From Rhodobacterales bacterium (GTDB lineage: Bacteria > Pseudomonadota > Alphaproteobacteria > Rhodobacterales > Rhodobacteraceae): a DNA stretch of 57,820 nt. The stretch covers positions 1-57,820 of the forward strand of contig PDSA01000011.1 of assembly GCA_002748285.1 (NCBI GenBank). The letters run 5' to 3'. This document shows, in pieces, positions 1 to 9,778 of the stretch. The stretch's first letter is position 1, and each line of letters opens with the position of its first letter. The notes below the pieces were generated by a model. The model had not been told where the DNA came from and searched no databases. It worked only from the letters and a program-made list of their open reading frames with translations. Both the position numbers and the translations under genes were made by a program.

Positions 1-1
1 A

Positions 2-3000
2 GACCCGGATGGCACGGAGGTAACGGCTGACTCCGATTCGGATACCACCACCCCCGCCTCTGATCCGACCGTTGTGGACCTCGACCGCCAGCCTTCGATC
101 GCGTTGATCAAAGCGGCTGATGTCAGTGGCCTGTCGACTCCGCCTGCCGTGAATGAAGAGATCATCTACAGCTTCATTGTAACCAACACAGGGAACGTGA
201 CGCTGAACGATGTTCAGGTGAATGACCCGATGCTGGGTGGAGATCTGCTCTCGCCGGTGATCGCAACTTTGCAGCCAGGTGCTGCCAATAGCGTGACATT
301 CACGGTACCCTATGCGCTGACTCAGCCGAATGTTGACGCTGGCGAGGTTACAAACCAAGCCACTGCGACGGGCACGCCGCCAGGTGGCGGAGAAGTTAGT
401 GATCTCTCGGGCACAACCAATGGCGATGATGACCCGCTTGTCACGGACCTTGAACCGCAGCCCTCGATTGCGTTGGTCAAAATCGCGGATACCAGCAATT
501 TGTCCGATGCGCCGCAGGTTGGGGAAGTGGTCTCCTACAGCTTCCAGGTGCGCAACACCGGTAATGTGACGCTGTTTGGGGTCACTCTGGCCGAGATGTT
601 GCCGGACGCTGCAATCACGGGCGGGCCGATTGCCAGCCTTGCGCCTGGTGTGACGGATGCCGATACCTTCACCGCGACTTATGTGCTGAAGCAGGACGAC
701 ATTAACCGTGGCTACGTCGATAACCAGGCTACTGTGACCGGGACTCCGCCGGTGGGTAATGCTGTGACGGATGAATCCGGTGGTGCCTTTGATACGGATG
801 AAGACACCCGAGTGACGCTTGATAGCGATCCTTCGATCGCTCTGGTCAAGACGGCTAACACCGATGCGCTGTCGACTTGGCCTGTCGTGAATGAGGAGAT
901 CAGCTACAACTTCACCGTGACCAACACGGGCAATGTCACGCTCTACAATGTTCAGGTGAACGACCCGATGCTGGGTGGCGATTTGCTGTCGCCAGTGATC
1001 GCAACCTTGCAGCCGGGTGCTGCCAATAGCGTGACCTTTACGGCGACCTATGCGCTGACGCAGGCTGATATCGATGCCGGTGAGGTTAGAAACGAAGCCG
1101 TTGCAACGGGCACGCCACCAAGTGGCGGCGCAGTTAATGATCACTCGGGCACGACCAATGGCGATGATGACCCGACAATTGTCAGCGTTCCTCAGAATCC
1201 GTCGATTGCGCTGGTCAAAACGGCAGATGCGAGCGGCGTGAGTGACCCTGCAAATGTGGGCGAAACCATCACATATGCGTTTACCGTCACCAATACGGGC
1301 AACGTGACGCTGAGCAATATCACCCTGACGGACATTCTGGCGGATGCCGTGATCTCTGGCGGGTCGATTGCAAGCCTTGAACCGGGAGGAGTGGACAGCA
1401 CCACTTTCACGGCGACTTATGCCTTGAAGCAGACGGATATTGATGCTGGCGAGGTGAGAAACCTTGCGACAGTCACAGGTACACCTCCTGCAAGTGCGGG
1501 CGGCAATGTCAGCGATGATTCCGGCACGGCCAATGACAATGATGAGGCCACGGTTACGCCTGTGGCTTCGGGTTCGGCTGCGATTGCGCTGATCAAAACG
1601 GCTGATGACAGTGCTGTGTCCAGCCCGCCGCGGGTTGGGGATCGGGTCTCCTATAGCTTCCAAGTGCGTAATACCGGCAATGTGACGCTGTTTGGGGTTA
1701 CTCTGGCCGATATGTTGCCCGGAGTTACGATCTCGGGTGGCCCGATTGCCAGCCTTGCGCCCGGGGTAACTGATAGCACCACCTTCACGGCGAGCTATGC
1801 GCTGACTCAGGACAATATCGACGCTGGTTTTGTCGACAATCTGGCGACCGCGACAGGCACGCCGCAGGTCGGCGATGCGGTGAGCGATGATTCCGGTAGT
1901 GCGTTTGATACGGATGAGGACACCCGCGTGGTGCTTGACCGTCAGCCTTCGATCTCTCTGATCAAGACGGCCAACACCGATGCGCTGACCACTCCGCCTG
2001 CTGTGAACGATGTGATCAGCTACAGCTTCACCGTCACCAACACCGGTAACGTGACGCTGAGCAATGTCACTCTGAGCGACCCGCTGACCGGGATCGTGCT
2101 GAATGGCGGACCGATTAGCCTGGCACCGGGGGCAGTAGACAGCACCACCTTCACGGCCACCTATGCACTGACGCAGGATGATATCGACGCCGGTCGGGTT
2201 GAAAACCAGGCTACAGTCACCGGGGAAGACCCCGATGGCGCACCGGTGAGCGATGTCTCCGGAACGGATGACAGCAACCCGGATGCTCCGACAGTTGTTG
2301 ACGTTGATCGCGAGCCCTCGATTGCTCTGATCAAGACGGCCAATACTGATGCGTTTTCCAATCCGACGGCGGTGGGCGATGTGATCAACTACAGCTTTAC
2401 CGTGACCAACACCGGTAACGTGACGCTGAGCAATATCACTCTGAGCGACCCGCTGCCCGGCATTGTCCTGAATGGTGGCCCGATTGCCAGCCTGGCACCG
2501 GGAGCAGAGGATCGTACGACCTTCACGGCCACCTATGCGCTGACACAGGATGACATTGACGCTGGTCAGGTGCAGAATATTGCGACGATCAGCGGCGATG
2601 ACCCCGATGGCGTTGCTGTCACCGATGATTCCGGTGATGACAACACCATGGATAATCCAACCGTGACGCCTGTGCCGCAAAACGCCTCGATTGAACTGGT
2701 CAAGGAGGCCGATGAGTCGGTGCTGCAGGGCGCTGTCACAGTGGGCACCAACCTGCCTTACAGCTTTACCATCACCAATACCGGCAACGTCACCCTGACC
2801 AATATCGTGGTTACTGACCTGCTGCCCGGAGTGGTGGTCAGCGGTGGCCCGATTGCCAGCCTGGCACCGGGGGCGGTTGACAACACGTCGATCACCGCCG
2901 TCTATCAGATGGCTCAGGCCGATCTGGTTTCCGGCGAAGTGATCAATACGGCCACCGTGACCGGCGACTACACCGATGCGGATGGCACGGTGCAAAGCGT

Positions 3001-4771
3001 CACCGATGACAGCAGCGATACCGTGACCTATGACACGATCGAGGCTCTGCCCGAGACCTATCCGACCATTACCACCGATGGTGGCGTGACCACCTCGGTT
3101 CTGGATTCGGATACGGTGCAGGGGCAGCCCGCCACATTGACGAATGTCACGATCACCGTGCTCGACGAGGATCCGGGGGTCACCCTGAATCCGGCCGATG
3201 GCCTGATCACGCTGGAACCTGGCCAGCCGGCCGGTGAATACACCGTGACCTATCGGATCTGTAGCATCCAGAACCCATCGGTTTGTGCCGAGACCACCGA
3301 AACCGTAGTGCAGGGGCCACGGCCCGGCATCGAAACGGTGAAAACCCAGACTCTGATCGACAATGGCGATGGTATTGACGGGGTTGGCGATCAGGTGGTT
3401 TACACCATTACGGTCAGAAACACTGGCAACGTCGAGGTCGATAACCTGACGCTGGTCGATACATTCACCGCCCGCGATGGCACAGCGCTGTCGTTGGATT
3501 TCGGTCCGAACTTCGTTTCGTCGGATTTGGGATCGGCCGAAGGGCTGTTGCAGATTGGCGAGATTGCCACTTACACAGCCGGGTTCAAGCTGACCGTTGA
3601 TACGGTGATGCGCGGCGGTATTAACAATACCGTCACCGCAACCGGTATGCCGATCTACCTGCCCGGTGTGCCCGGAACGCCAGCGCCCGTGTCGGATGTT
3701 TCCGATGACGACGATGACGCCGATGGCAACACCACCGACGATCCGACGGCTCTGGTCCTGTCACCCATGATGGCGCCTGCCGGGCTGGAGATCGAAAAAA
3801 CCACGCCGCGCGGAGTGGTCGAGCGGGGCAGCATTGTGCCCTACACCATCACCGTCAGAAATGCTGGCCCGGTTGTTGCCGGAGCGCTGGATGTGGTTGA
3901 TGTTCTGCCGCAGGGTCTGTTGTATAACCCTGGCAGCGCGACATTGAGCGGGGCTCCGTTTGCGGTGCGGGTCGAGGGCCGGACGGTAACCTGGCCGGGA
4001 CTGACCGTGCCACCGATGACCACCGTCACGCTGACTCTGTCGGCGCGGGTGACCACCGGGGCTGCGAGCGGAGAGCATGTGAACACCGCTTCGCTGCGTG
4101 ATCCTGCGACCGGGGCGCTGTTGGCAAAAGAGGCCACCGCCACCGTGCGCATCATGCCCGAACCGGTGTTTGATTGCGGCGATGTGATCGGCAAGGTCTA
4201 TGATGACAAGAACCGCGATGGTTATCAGAACAAGGGCGAAAGAGGCATCCCTGCGGCCCGCGTGGTCGGGGTGGATGGCACCATCATCACCACCGATGAG
4301 CATGGTCGTTTCCATGTGCCTTGTGCGATGCTGCCAAGGGATCGGGGCTCGAACTTCATCCTGAAGCTGGACACGCGCTCATTGCCAACCGGCTATCGTC
4401 TGGTCACCGAAAATCCGCGGGTCGTGCGTTTGACTCCGGGCAAACTGACCAAGCTGAATTTTGGCGTTGCCCTGACCTCGGTCGTGCGCATCGACCTGAA
4501 TGACCGGGCCTTTGTTGCCGGCAAAGGTGGCAAAGCGGCGCTGTCGCCGCAGCTGATTGCCGGGATTGATAAGCTGCTGCCACGCATTGCGGACAAAGCC
4601 GTCAATCTGCGCCTGGCTTATCACGTTCCATTCGATGCTACAGCGCAGGATGTGAAGCGGGGCAGGGCGCTGATGCGTCTGGTCAGACGGCATATCAAGC
4701 GTAAATGGCGTGATGTTGGCCGCGTCAAGCTGACGATCGAGCAGACGATCGTTCGCACGGAAAAGAGATAG
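2..4771 (+). CDS. Giant DUF11-type repeat surface protein, 3' part (5' end outside window)
   Basis: The reading frame is open from base 2, and the residues before the first possible GTG (base 74) already match the tail of a preceding repeat, so the gene starts upstream of the window. Visible: eight close copies of a beta-sandwich repeat (SIALIK...YSFTVTNTGNVTL...LAPG...TYALTQ.DIDAG...ATGTPP), a linker domain (about 3050-3320), two more divergent DUF11-like domains (about 3320-4150), an SdrD B-like domain with an acidic VYDDKNRDGYQNKGERG motif (about 4180-4470), and a degenerate OmpA-like C-terminus. The repeats are rich in Asp/Asn (GDDDP, DTDEDT), which suggests calcium binding. Such arrays usually build long extracellular stalks; an adhesive or matrix role is inference. 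The gene sits 18 bases before the barrel-protein gene and is probably co-transcribed. No export signal or ligand domain can be judged because the N-terminus is missing. Confidence 0.88.
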   Translation, partial: DPDGTEVTADSDSDTTTPASDPTVVDLDRQPSIALIKAADVSGLSTPPAVNEEIIYSFIVTNTGNVTLNDVQVNDPMLGGDLLSPVIATLQPGAANSVTFTVPYALTQPNVDAGEVTNQATATGTPPGGGEVSDLSGTTNGDDDPLVTDLEPQPSIALVKIADTSNLSDAPQVGEVVSYSFQVRNTGNVTLFGVTLAEMLPDAAITGGPIASLAPGVTDADTFTATYVLKQDDINRGYVDNQATVTGTPPVGNAVTDESGGAFDTDEDTRVTLDSDPSIALVKTANTDALSTWPVVNEEISYNFTVTNTGNVTLYNVQVNDPMLGGDLLSPVIATLQPGAANSVTFTATYALTQADIDAGEVRNEAVATGTPPSGGAVNDHSGTTNGDDDPTIVSVPQNPSIALVKTADASGVSDPANVGETITYAFTVTNTGNVTLSNITLTDILADAVISGGSIASLEPGGVDSTTFTATYALKQTDIDAGEVRNLATVTGTPPASAGGNVSDDSGTANDNDEATVTPVASGSAAIALIKTADDSAVSSPPRVGDRVSYSFQVRNTGNVTLFGVTLADMLPGVTISGGPIASLAPGVTDSTTFTASYALTQDNIDAGFVDNLATATGTPQVGDAVSDDSGSAFDTDEDTRVVLDRQPSISLIKTANTDALTTPPAVNDVISYSFTVTNTGNVTLSNVTLSDPLTGIVLNGGPISLAPGAVDSTTFTATYALTQDDIDAGRVENQATVTGEDPDGAPVSDVSGTDDSNPDAPTVVDVDREPSIALIKTANTDAFSNPTAVGDVINYSFTVTNTGNVTLSNITLSDPLPGIVLNGGPIASLAPGAEDRTTFTATYALTQDDIDAGQVQNIATISGDDPDGVAVTDDSGDDNTMDNPTVTPVPQNASIELVKEADESVLQGAVTVGTNLPYSFTITNTGNVTLTNIVVTDLLPGVVVSGGPIASLAPGAVDNTSITAVYQMAQADLVSGEVINTATVTGDYTDADGTVQSVTDDSSDTVTYDTIEALPETYPTITTDGGVTTSVLDSDTVQGQPATLTNVTITVLDEDPGVTLNPADGLITLEPGQPAGEYTVTYRICSIQNPSVCAETTETVVQGPRPGIETVKTQTLIDNGDGIDGVGDQVVYTITVRNTGNVEVDNLTLVDTFTARDGTALSLDFGPNFVSSDLGSAEGLLQIGEIATYTAGFKLTVDTVMRGGINNTVTATGMPIYLPGVPGTPAPVSDVSDDDDDADGNTTDDPTALVLSPMMAPAGLEIEKTTPRGVVERGSIVPYTITVRNAGPVVAGALDVVDVLPQGLLYNPGSATLSGAPFAVRVEGRTVTWPGLTVPPMTTVTLTLSARVTTGAASGEHVNTASLRDPATGALLAKEATATVRIMPEPVFDCGDVIGKVYDDKNRDGYQNKGERGIPAARVVGVDGTIITTDEHGRFHVPCAMLPRDRGSNFILKLDTRSLPTGYRLVTENPRVVRLTPGKLTKLNFGVALTSVVRIDLNDRAFVAGKGGKAALSPQLIAGIDKLLPRIADKAVNLRLAYHVPFDATAQDVKRGRALMRLVRRHIKRKWRDVGRVKLTIEQTIVRTEKR
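92..3052 (+). repeat. Eight tandem in-frame coding repeats, period 369 bp (123 aa)
   Basis: Repeat starts, taken at the PSIALIK-like motif, fall at about 92, 461, 830, 1199, 1577, 1946, 2315 and 2684. The steps are 369 bases except one of 378 (three extra residues, in the GTPPASAGGNV loop). Copies 1 and 3 are nearly identical to each other, as are 2 and 5, and 6 and 7; 4 and 8 are more distinct. That pattern indicates duplication of blocks rather than uniform drift. Bases 2-91 are the tail of another copy, so the array continues upstream. Confidence 0.92.
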
Positions 4772-4789
4772 TGAAGGGGTATCGAGCAG

Positions 4790-7700
4790 ATGATTAAGCA
4801 GGCAGAAAAATCCCGGAAGTGGCATCGCCGCGCCCGTTTATTGTCAACCGTCTGTGCGGTCGGGTTCATCGGAGCGGCGCTGCCGGTATCGGCAGAGGAT
4901 CGCTGTAACGAGGCACTGGTGCCTCAGCCGCCAGAGTGTCAGCGCTCCAACTCGGACGTGGTGGTGCAGATGCCCACGGGCAGCAACACCGAGCTGATCA
5001 GCCATGCGCCGGGCAGCGGGTTTGATGCCACCGGGTTTGCCATCTCGATTGACAACCGCACGGTTGCCGGTGCGGCGGCCCCGGTTGATCCGCGCCGCCC
5101 CAATGACTTCGCGGCGGCGGGGGCCAATGTGGATATCCGCTTTGAGGGGCTGAAACGCCAGCGTTTGCTGAATGTTTCCACCAACAACCTCCGGGCCTCT
5201 TACCGGGCGGGCGAACAAGTGGTGTTCCGCAGCTCAACCAACTATCCGCAATATCTGAAACATGCGGAAATCCGGGTGGTTGACCGCGCCAAACGCGGCC
5301 GTCCGATCGTCGCGCGTTTGCCGATTGCCCCCAATGGTCAGGCACAATGGCAGATGCCCGCAGATGGCAGCGGAGACTTTGCCTATGTGCTGCGGGTCTA
5401 TGACGCCAAAGGGCGCTATGACGAAACCGTGGCGCTGGATCTGAACCGCAGCAGTCGCGCGTTCCCCACCCATGATATGGTGGGCGGGCCGATCATTGCC
5501 GCTGGCGAAGGTCAGGACCGCACTCGCCGCCGGGGCATCCCGGTGCGCGGTGGTCAGGTCGTCGCCCATGGTTCGGGCGTGGTTCCCGGCACCAAAGTGC
5601 GGGTGCTGGGCGAAACCGTCCCGGTGGACGCGAATGGTAAATTCGTCGTCAGCCGCATCCTGCCCGCCGGTGATCACATCATCACGGTCGAGCTGCAAAA
5701 TGGCCGCAACATCAGAAAAATCCGCCGCGATGTCGAAATTCCGCGTTCGGAATGGTTTGGCGTTGCGATTGTCGATCTGACTTTTGGGCGGCGTTTGCAA
5801 GATGATCTGGCCGAATCCGATCCCGATTACAAAGCCACCTATGTTGATGGCCGTCTGGCCTATTACGTCAAGGGCAACACCCAGTCGGGCTTTCAGATCA
5901 CCTCGTCTTTGGATACCGGTGAGGGCGACATTGAGGACGTGTTCCGTCGCCTCGATGAAAAAGACCCCCGCCACGTTCTGCAACGCCTGGACCCCGAGGA
6001 TGTATATCCGACCTATGGGGATGACAGCTCGGCCTATGATGACACGCCGACCTCGGGCCGTTTCTATGTGCGGGCTGAAAACGAGCAGATGCGCTTTACC
6101 TGGGGTGATTTCCGCGCGGATGTTGCCGGTTCCAAATTGCTGTCGCAATCGCGCGAGCTATATGGCGCCGAGTTCCGCTATAAATCACCCGGGGTCACCC
6201 AAAAGGGCGAACCCAGAGCTGCTGTGACGCTCTATGCCGCCAGCCCGGATACGTTGCCGCAGCGCGATATTCTGCGCGGTACGGGCGGGTCGGTTTACTT
6301 CCTGTCGCATCAGGATATCAATGGTGCCTCCGAGTCGATTTCGGTGCAGGTGATTAACCCCGATACCGGGCGCATCGTCGAAACACGCCGTCTGGTCGCC
6401 GGCGTGGATTACGAGATTGACTATATTCAAGGGGTGCTGAACCTGACCAGCCCGCTGAATTCCTCAACCTCGGATGGCGGGCTGTTTACCTCGGTGGATG
6501 GCAGCTATGACGTCAATCTGGTCGCGACTTACGAATATACGCCAACCGCCAGCACACTGGATGGAGCCTCTTATGGCGGCCGGGCCGAAGTCTGGCTGCG
6601 GGATAATCTGAGATTTGGCATCAGCGGTTCCAGTGATGAAACCGGTGCTGCCGATCAGACCGCGCTTGGTCTGGATGTCAGATACGAGCTGGGTCAGCTC
6701 AGCTATATCGAAGCAGAAGTGGCTCAGACCGAAGGCCCAGGTTTCGGGCGCAGTATTTCGACCGATGGCGGTCTGACCAATACCAGCGCCGCTGTGGTTG
6801 CCAATCCGCGTGCCCGGGCCTACCGGCTGGATGCGCATCTGGATTTCGCCGATCTGGGCTCTGCCAGACCGGGGTCGCTGGGCTTTTATTACGAGCGTAA
6901 AGAGGCCGGTTTCAGCACTCTGAATGAAGACATCACCCAGGATCAGACCCTCGTCGGCGTCAAGGCCAGTGTTGAGGCGTCAGACCGGCTGAAATTTGGC
7001 GTGAAACTTGAGCGGTTTGAAAAGGATGGCGGCGATGATCTGACCGAAGGCGACATCACTGTGGCCTATAAGCTGAATGATGTGTGGTCGGTCGAGGCTG
7101 GCCTGTCACATGAAGACCGCACTACGATTGGAGACGCGACCAAAACCGGGCGCCTGACCCAGTTCGGGCTGCGGGTGAATTATCAGCCGCATGAAGATTT
7201 GCTGGTTTATGGCTTTGGCCAGACTGCGCTCAGCCATTCGGGCGGATTGCAGCGTAATGACCGCGCCGGTTTGGGCTTTGACACCCGCCTGACCGAAAAG
7301 CTTTCGGTTGCGGGTGAGATTTCGGGCGGCAATCGCGGCACCGGCGGCAATTTGTCGGTGCGCTATTCGCCAACGGCTGATAACGAAGTCTATCTGGGCT
7401 ACACGCTTGACCCAACCCGCACCGGTGCTGGCTATGATCTGGTCGGTGAGGATCGCGGCACCATCGTTCTGGGTGGCAAGTTCCGTCATTCGGAAAAGCT
7501 CAGCACCTATGCCGAGCAAAACCTCGATCTGTTTGGCGAACGGCGCTCGATCACCCGTGCCTTTGGTGTCAACTATACACCTAATTCCGAGTGGTCCTAT
7601 TCGGCTTCGGTTGAGCTGGGCGATGTGCGCGATGCCGTCAATGGCGATTTCGAGCGTCAGGCGTTTTCCTTCGGGCTGGCTTATGACAGCGGCAAGGGGC

Positions 7701-8395
7701 AACGCGCTCGTGGTCGGCTGGAATACCGCACCGAGGATGGGGTTGGTCTGGCTCAGGATCGCGACACGTGGGCGTTTTCCGGCGGCTATGAATACCGCGT
7801 GGATGAGGATTGGCGCTTCCTGGCCAATGTCGATGCGCTTTATTCCGACAGCGCAGTGTCCGATTTCCGCGATGGCGAATATCTGGAGGCCGGGCTTGGC
7901 TTTGCCTATCGTCCGGTGGACAATGATCGGCTGAACCTGCTGCTCCGTTATACCTTCCTGCATGATTTCCCAGGTGAGGATCAGGTCACGGTGGATGGCT
8001 CGACCAACGGGCCCAAACAGCGCAGCCATATCATTTCGGTGGACGGCAGCTATGACATCTCGCCCAAGCTGACCTTCGGGGCCAAATACGGCTATCGCCG
8101 CTCCGAGCTGACCGACCGGGTGACCAATGTTGAGACCGACTCGACAGCGCATCTGGGGATTGTGCGGCTGGATTGGCATGTGGTCCACAAATGGGATCTG
8201 ATGGCGGAAGGGCGTATGCTTTACACCGAACAGACCCACGATCGTGAAACCGGTGCGTTGATCGGCATCTATCGCCACTTCGGCAATAATGTGAAGGCCG
8301 GGATCGGCTATGAATGGGGCAAGGTTTCGGATGATCTGGCAAATATCGACTACAAGGGCCGAGGAGTATTCCTTAACGTGATCGCCAAATTCTGA
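4790..8395 (+). CDS. Outer-membrane beta-barrel protein partnered with the DUF11 protein
   Basis: 1201 aa. An N-terminal signal peptide (basic MIKQAEKSRKWHRRAR, then a hydrophobic stretch ending ALPVSA|ED) points to the Sec route. Residues of about 50-330 form soluble beta-rich segments with Ig-like features (RAGEQVVFRSSTNYP; VRVLGETVPVDANGKF). From about residue 330 alternating amphipathic strands with many Tyr/Gly/Asp run to the end (for example LRFGISGSSDETG, LGLDVRYELGQLSY, VYLGYTLDPT). The last residues, FLNVIAKF, carry the terminal Phe expected of a BAM-inserted barrel. It follows the DUF11 gene by 18 bases with a GAAGGGG ribosome site. It could anchor or secrete the giant protein, but this is inference. 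It lacks an obvious TonB box or plug domain, so I do not call it a TonB-dependent receptor. Confidence 0.8.
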   Translation: MIKQAEKSRKWHRRARLLSTVCAVGFIGAALPVSAEDRCNEALVPQPPECQRSNSDVVVQMPTGSNTELISHAPGSGFDATGFAISIDNRTVAGAAAPVDPRRPNDFAAAGANVDIRFEGLKRQRLLNVSTNNLRASYRAGEQVVFRSSTNYPQYLKHAEIRVVDRAKRGRPIVARLPIAPNGQAQWQMPADGSGDFAYVLRVYDAKGRYDETVALDLNRSSRAFPTHDMVGGPIIAAGEGQDRTRRRGIPVRGGQVVAHGSGVVPGTKVRVLGETVPVDANGKFVVSRILPAGDHIITVELQNGRNIRKIRRDVEIPRSEWFGVAIVDLTFGRRLQDDLAESDPDYKATYVDGRLAYYVKGNTQSGFQITSSLDTGEGDIEDVFRRLDEKDPRHVLQRLDPEDVYPTYGDDSSAYDDTPTSGRFYVRAENEQMRFTWGDFRADVAGSKLLSQSRELYGAEFRYKSPGVTQKGEPRAAVTLYAASPDTLPQRDILRGTGGSVYFLSHQDINGASESISVQVINPDTGRIVETRRLVAGVDYEIDYIQGVLNLTSPLNSSTSDGGLFTSVDGSYDVNLVATYEYTPTASTLDGASYGGRAEVWLRDNLRFGISGSSDETGAADQTALGLDVRYELGQLSYIEAEVAQTEGPGFGRSISTDGGLTNTSAAVVANPRARAYRLDAHLDFADLGSARPGSLGFYYERKEAGFSTLNEDITQDQTLVGVKASVEASDRLKFGVKLERFEKDGGDDLTEGDITVAYKLNDVWSVEAGLSHEDRTTIGDATKTGRLTQFGLRVNYQPHEDLLVYGFGQTALSHSGGLQRNDRAGLGFDTRLTEKLSVAGEISGGNRGTGGNLSVRYSPTADNEVYLGYTLDPTRTGAGYDLVGEDRGTIVLGGKFRHSEKLSTYAEQNLDLFGERRSITRAFGVNYTPNSEWSYSASVELGDVRDAVNGDFERQAFSFGLAYDSGKGQRARGRLEYRTEDGVGLAQDRDTWAFSGGYEYRVDEDWRFLANVDALYSDSAVSDFRDGEYLEAGLGFAYRPVDNDRLNLLLRYTFLHDFPGEDQVTVDGSTNGPKQRSHIISVDGSYDISPKLTFGAKYGYRRSELTDRVTNVETDSTAHLGIVRLDWHVVHKWDLMAEGRMLYTEQTHDRETGALIGIYRHFGNNVKAGIGYEWGKVSDDLANIDYKGRGVFLNVIAKF

Positions 8396-8423
8396 TTTCG
8401 CGATCAACCCGATAAATGGTTAA

Positions 8424-8476
8424 ACGGGGGGTGGCCCGGGGTTTTTCTCAACAGTTGAGGCAAGCTCCGGGCCATT
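8424..8476 (+). terminator. Hairpin region after the barrel-protein gene
   Basis: A near-complementary pair GGCCCGGGG / CTCCGGGCC (one mismatch) encloses a run of T and a smaller perfect hairpin, CTCAAC-A-GTTGAG. It lies some 30 bases past the stop codon of the barrel gene and could end transcription of the two-gene unit. No classical U-tract follows the outer stem, so the call is tentative. Confidence 0.4.
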
Positions 8477-8588
8477 CCTTTTGTGGCTGATCATCCTTTG
8501 GGATTCTGCGCTGCGGCGTTCCAGGCACTTGATTTAATTTGTCAGGCAAACCATACCTTTAGGCAATGGTTATCAAAGGAATCGTCCC

Positions 8589-9482
8589 ATGGGTATCGAA
8601 GATGTTTTAGAACAGCTGTTTGGTGGCGGTCTGGTATATTTGCTGCTGGGCCTGTTTATTATTGTCGTCATTTTGAAAGGCATCCGTATTGTGCCGCAAT
8701 CGGAAAAGCATGTGGTCGAGCGCTTTGGCAAGCTGCGCTCGGTGCTGTCTCCGGGCATCAATTTCATCGTGCCGTTTCTGGACCGGGTTCAGCACCGGGT
8801 TTCGATTTTGGAACGTCAGCTGCCTACGGCGCAACAGGATGCGATCACCGCCGATAACGTGCTGGTGCAGGTGGAAACCAGCGTGTTTTACCGGATTTTG
8901 GAGCCGGAAAAGACGGTTTACCGCATTCGCGATGTCGATGCGGCGATTGCCACCACGGTGGCGGGGATCGTGCGCTCGGGCATTGGTGAGATGGAGCTGG
9001 ACGAGGTCCAGTCGAACCGTCAGCAATTGATCACCCGAATCAAACAGCAAATCGCCGATGCGGTGGATGATTGGGGGATTGAGGTCACCCGGGCCGAAAT
9101 TCTGGACGTCAATCTGGATCAGGCGACTCGTGACGCCATGTTGCAACAGCTGAACGCCGAACGGGCGCGCCGTGCGCAGGTGACCGAAGCCGAGGGCACC
9201 AAGCGCGCGGTTGAGCTGAATGCCGAGGCCGAGCTTTACGCCGCCGAGCAAGAGGCCAAAGCCCGCCGTATAACCGCCGATGCCGAAGCCTACGCCACCG
9301 AAGTCGTGGCCAAGGCGATCCGTGAAAACGGGATCGAGGCGGCGCAGTATCAGGTGGCTCTGAAGCAGGTCGAAGCGATGGCTGAAGTCGCCAAGGGCTC
9401 GGGCAAGCAGACGGTGCTGTTGCCCTCTAACATCGTCGATGCGTTTGGCGATGCGTTCAAAATGCTCAAGGGCAAGCCATGA
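8589..9482 (+). CDS. SPFH/Band 7 (stomatin-like, QmcA/paraslipin) membrane protein
   Basis: 297 aa. A single N-terminal membrane segment (LVYLLLGLFIIVVILKGI, about residues 16-33) is followed by the Band 7 signature: IVPQSEKHVVERFGK, LSPGINFIVPFLDRV, and a helical region rich in Ala/Glu/Arg (about 165-260; ERARRAQVTEAEGTKRA), typical of the oligomerising coiled coil. An AAAGGA ribosome site precedes the ATG. Stomatin-like proteins form ring oligomers in membrane microdomains and are linked to membrane protein quality control. The stop codon overlaps the start of the NfeD partner by ATGA, the usual genetic pairing. No substrate can be inferred. Confidence 0.93.
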   Translation: MGIEDVLEQLFGGGLVYLLLGLFIIVVILKGIRIVPQSEKHVVERFGKLRSVLSPGINFIVPFLDRVQHRVSILERQLPTAQQDAITADNVLVQVETSVFYRILEPEKTVYRIRDVDAAIATTVAGIVRSGIGEMELDEVQSNRQQLITRIKQQIADAVDDWGIEVTRAEILDVNLDQATRDAMLQQLNAERARRAQVTEAEGTKRAVELNAEAELYAAEQEAKARRITADAEAYATEVVAKAIRENGIEAAQYQVALKQVEAMAEVAKGSGKQTVLLPSNIVDAFGDAFKMLKGKP

Positions 9483-9757
9483 TCTGGGCAATGTGGTGGG
9501 CATGGATGGCCGCAGCTTTGGTGCTGGCCATCCTTGAAATCATCAGCCCGGCCTATATTTTCCTGGGCTTTGCCATTGGCGCGTTTTGTGTCGGCGGGTT
9601 GATGTTTTTCGGCGCACTGACCACGCTCAGCCTGCCGGTGATCCTGTTGGTGTTTGCCGTCATTTCATTGCTGGCATGGCTGGCATTGCGTTTTGTGTTC
9701 GGGGTGCGGCTGGAAAAGGTCAAGACCTGGAGCAAGGAACACGACATCAATGATTGA
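9479..9757 (+). CDS. NfeD-family membrane protein
   Basis: 92 aa, mostly hydrophobic, with about three membrane segments (MIWAMWWAWMAAALVLAILE; FLGFAIGAFCVGGLMFFG; LSLPVILLVFAVISLLAWLA) and a short charged tail. It is the short form of NfeD, without the long serine-protease part and with at most a vestigial OB-fold. It overlaps the SPFH gene by four bases, so the two are translationally coupled. The pair is widely conserved and thought to act in membrane organisation. Confidence 0.9.
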   Translation: MIWAMWWAWMAAALVLAILEIISPAYIFLGFAIGAFCVGGLMFFGALTTLSLPVILLVFAVISLLAWLALRFVFGVRLEKVKTWSKEHDIND

Positions 9758-9778
9758 CGCTTCTTAGCGAAGCTCTGT

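Noticed and set aside
4790..8395. TonB-dependent receptor annotation for the barrel protein
   Set aside because: No TonB box or plug motif seen; N-terminal part looks Ig-like instead.
7106..8407. 433-aa open frame on the minus strand under the barrel gene
   Set aside because: Antisense shadow of a clear barrel protein; no ribosome site, composition typical of reverse-frame translation in GC-rich DNA.
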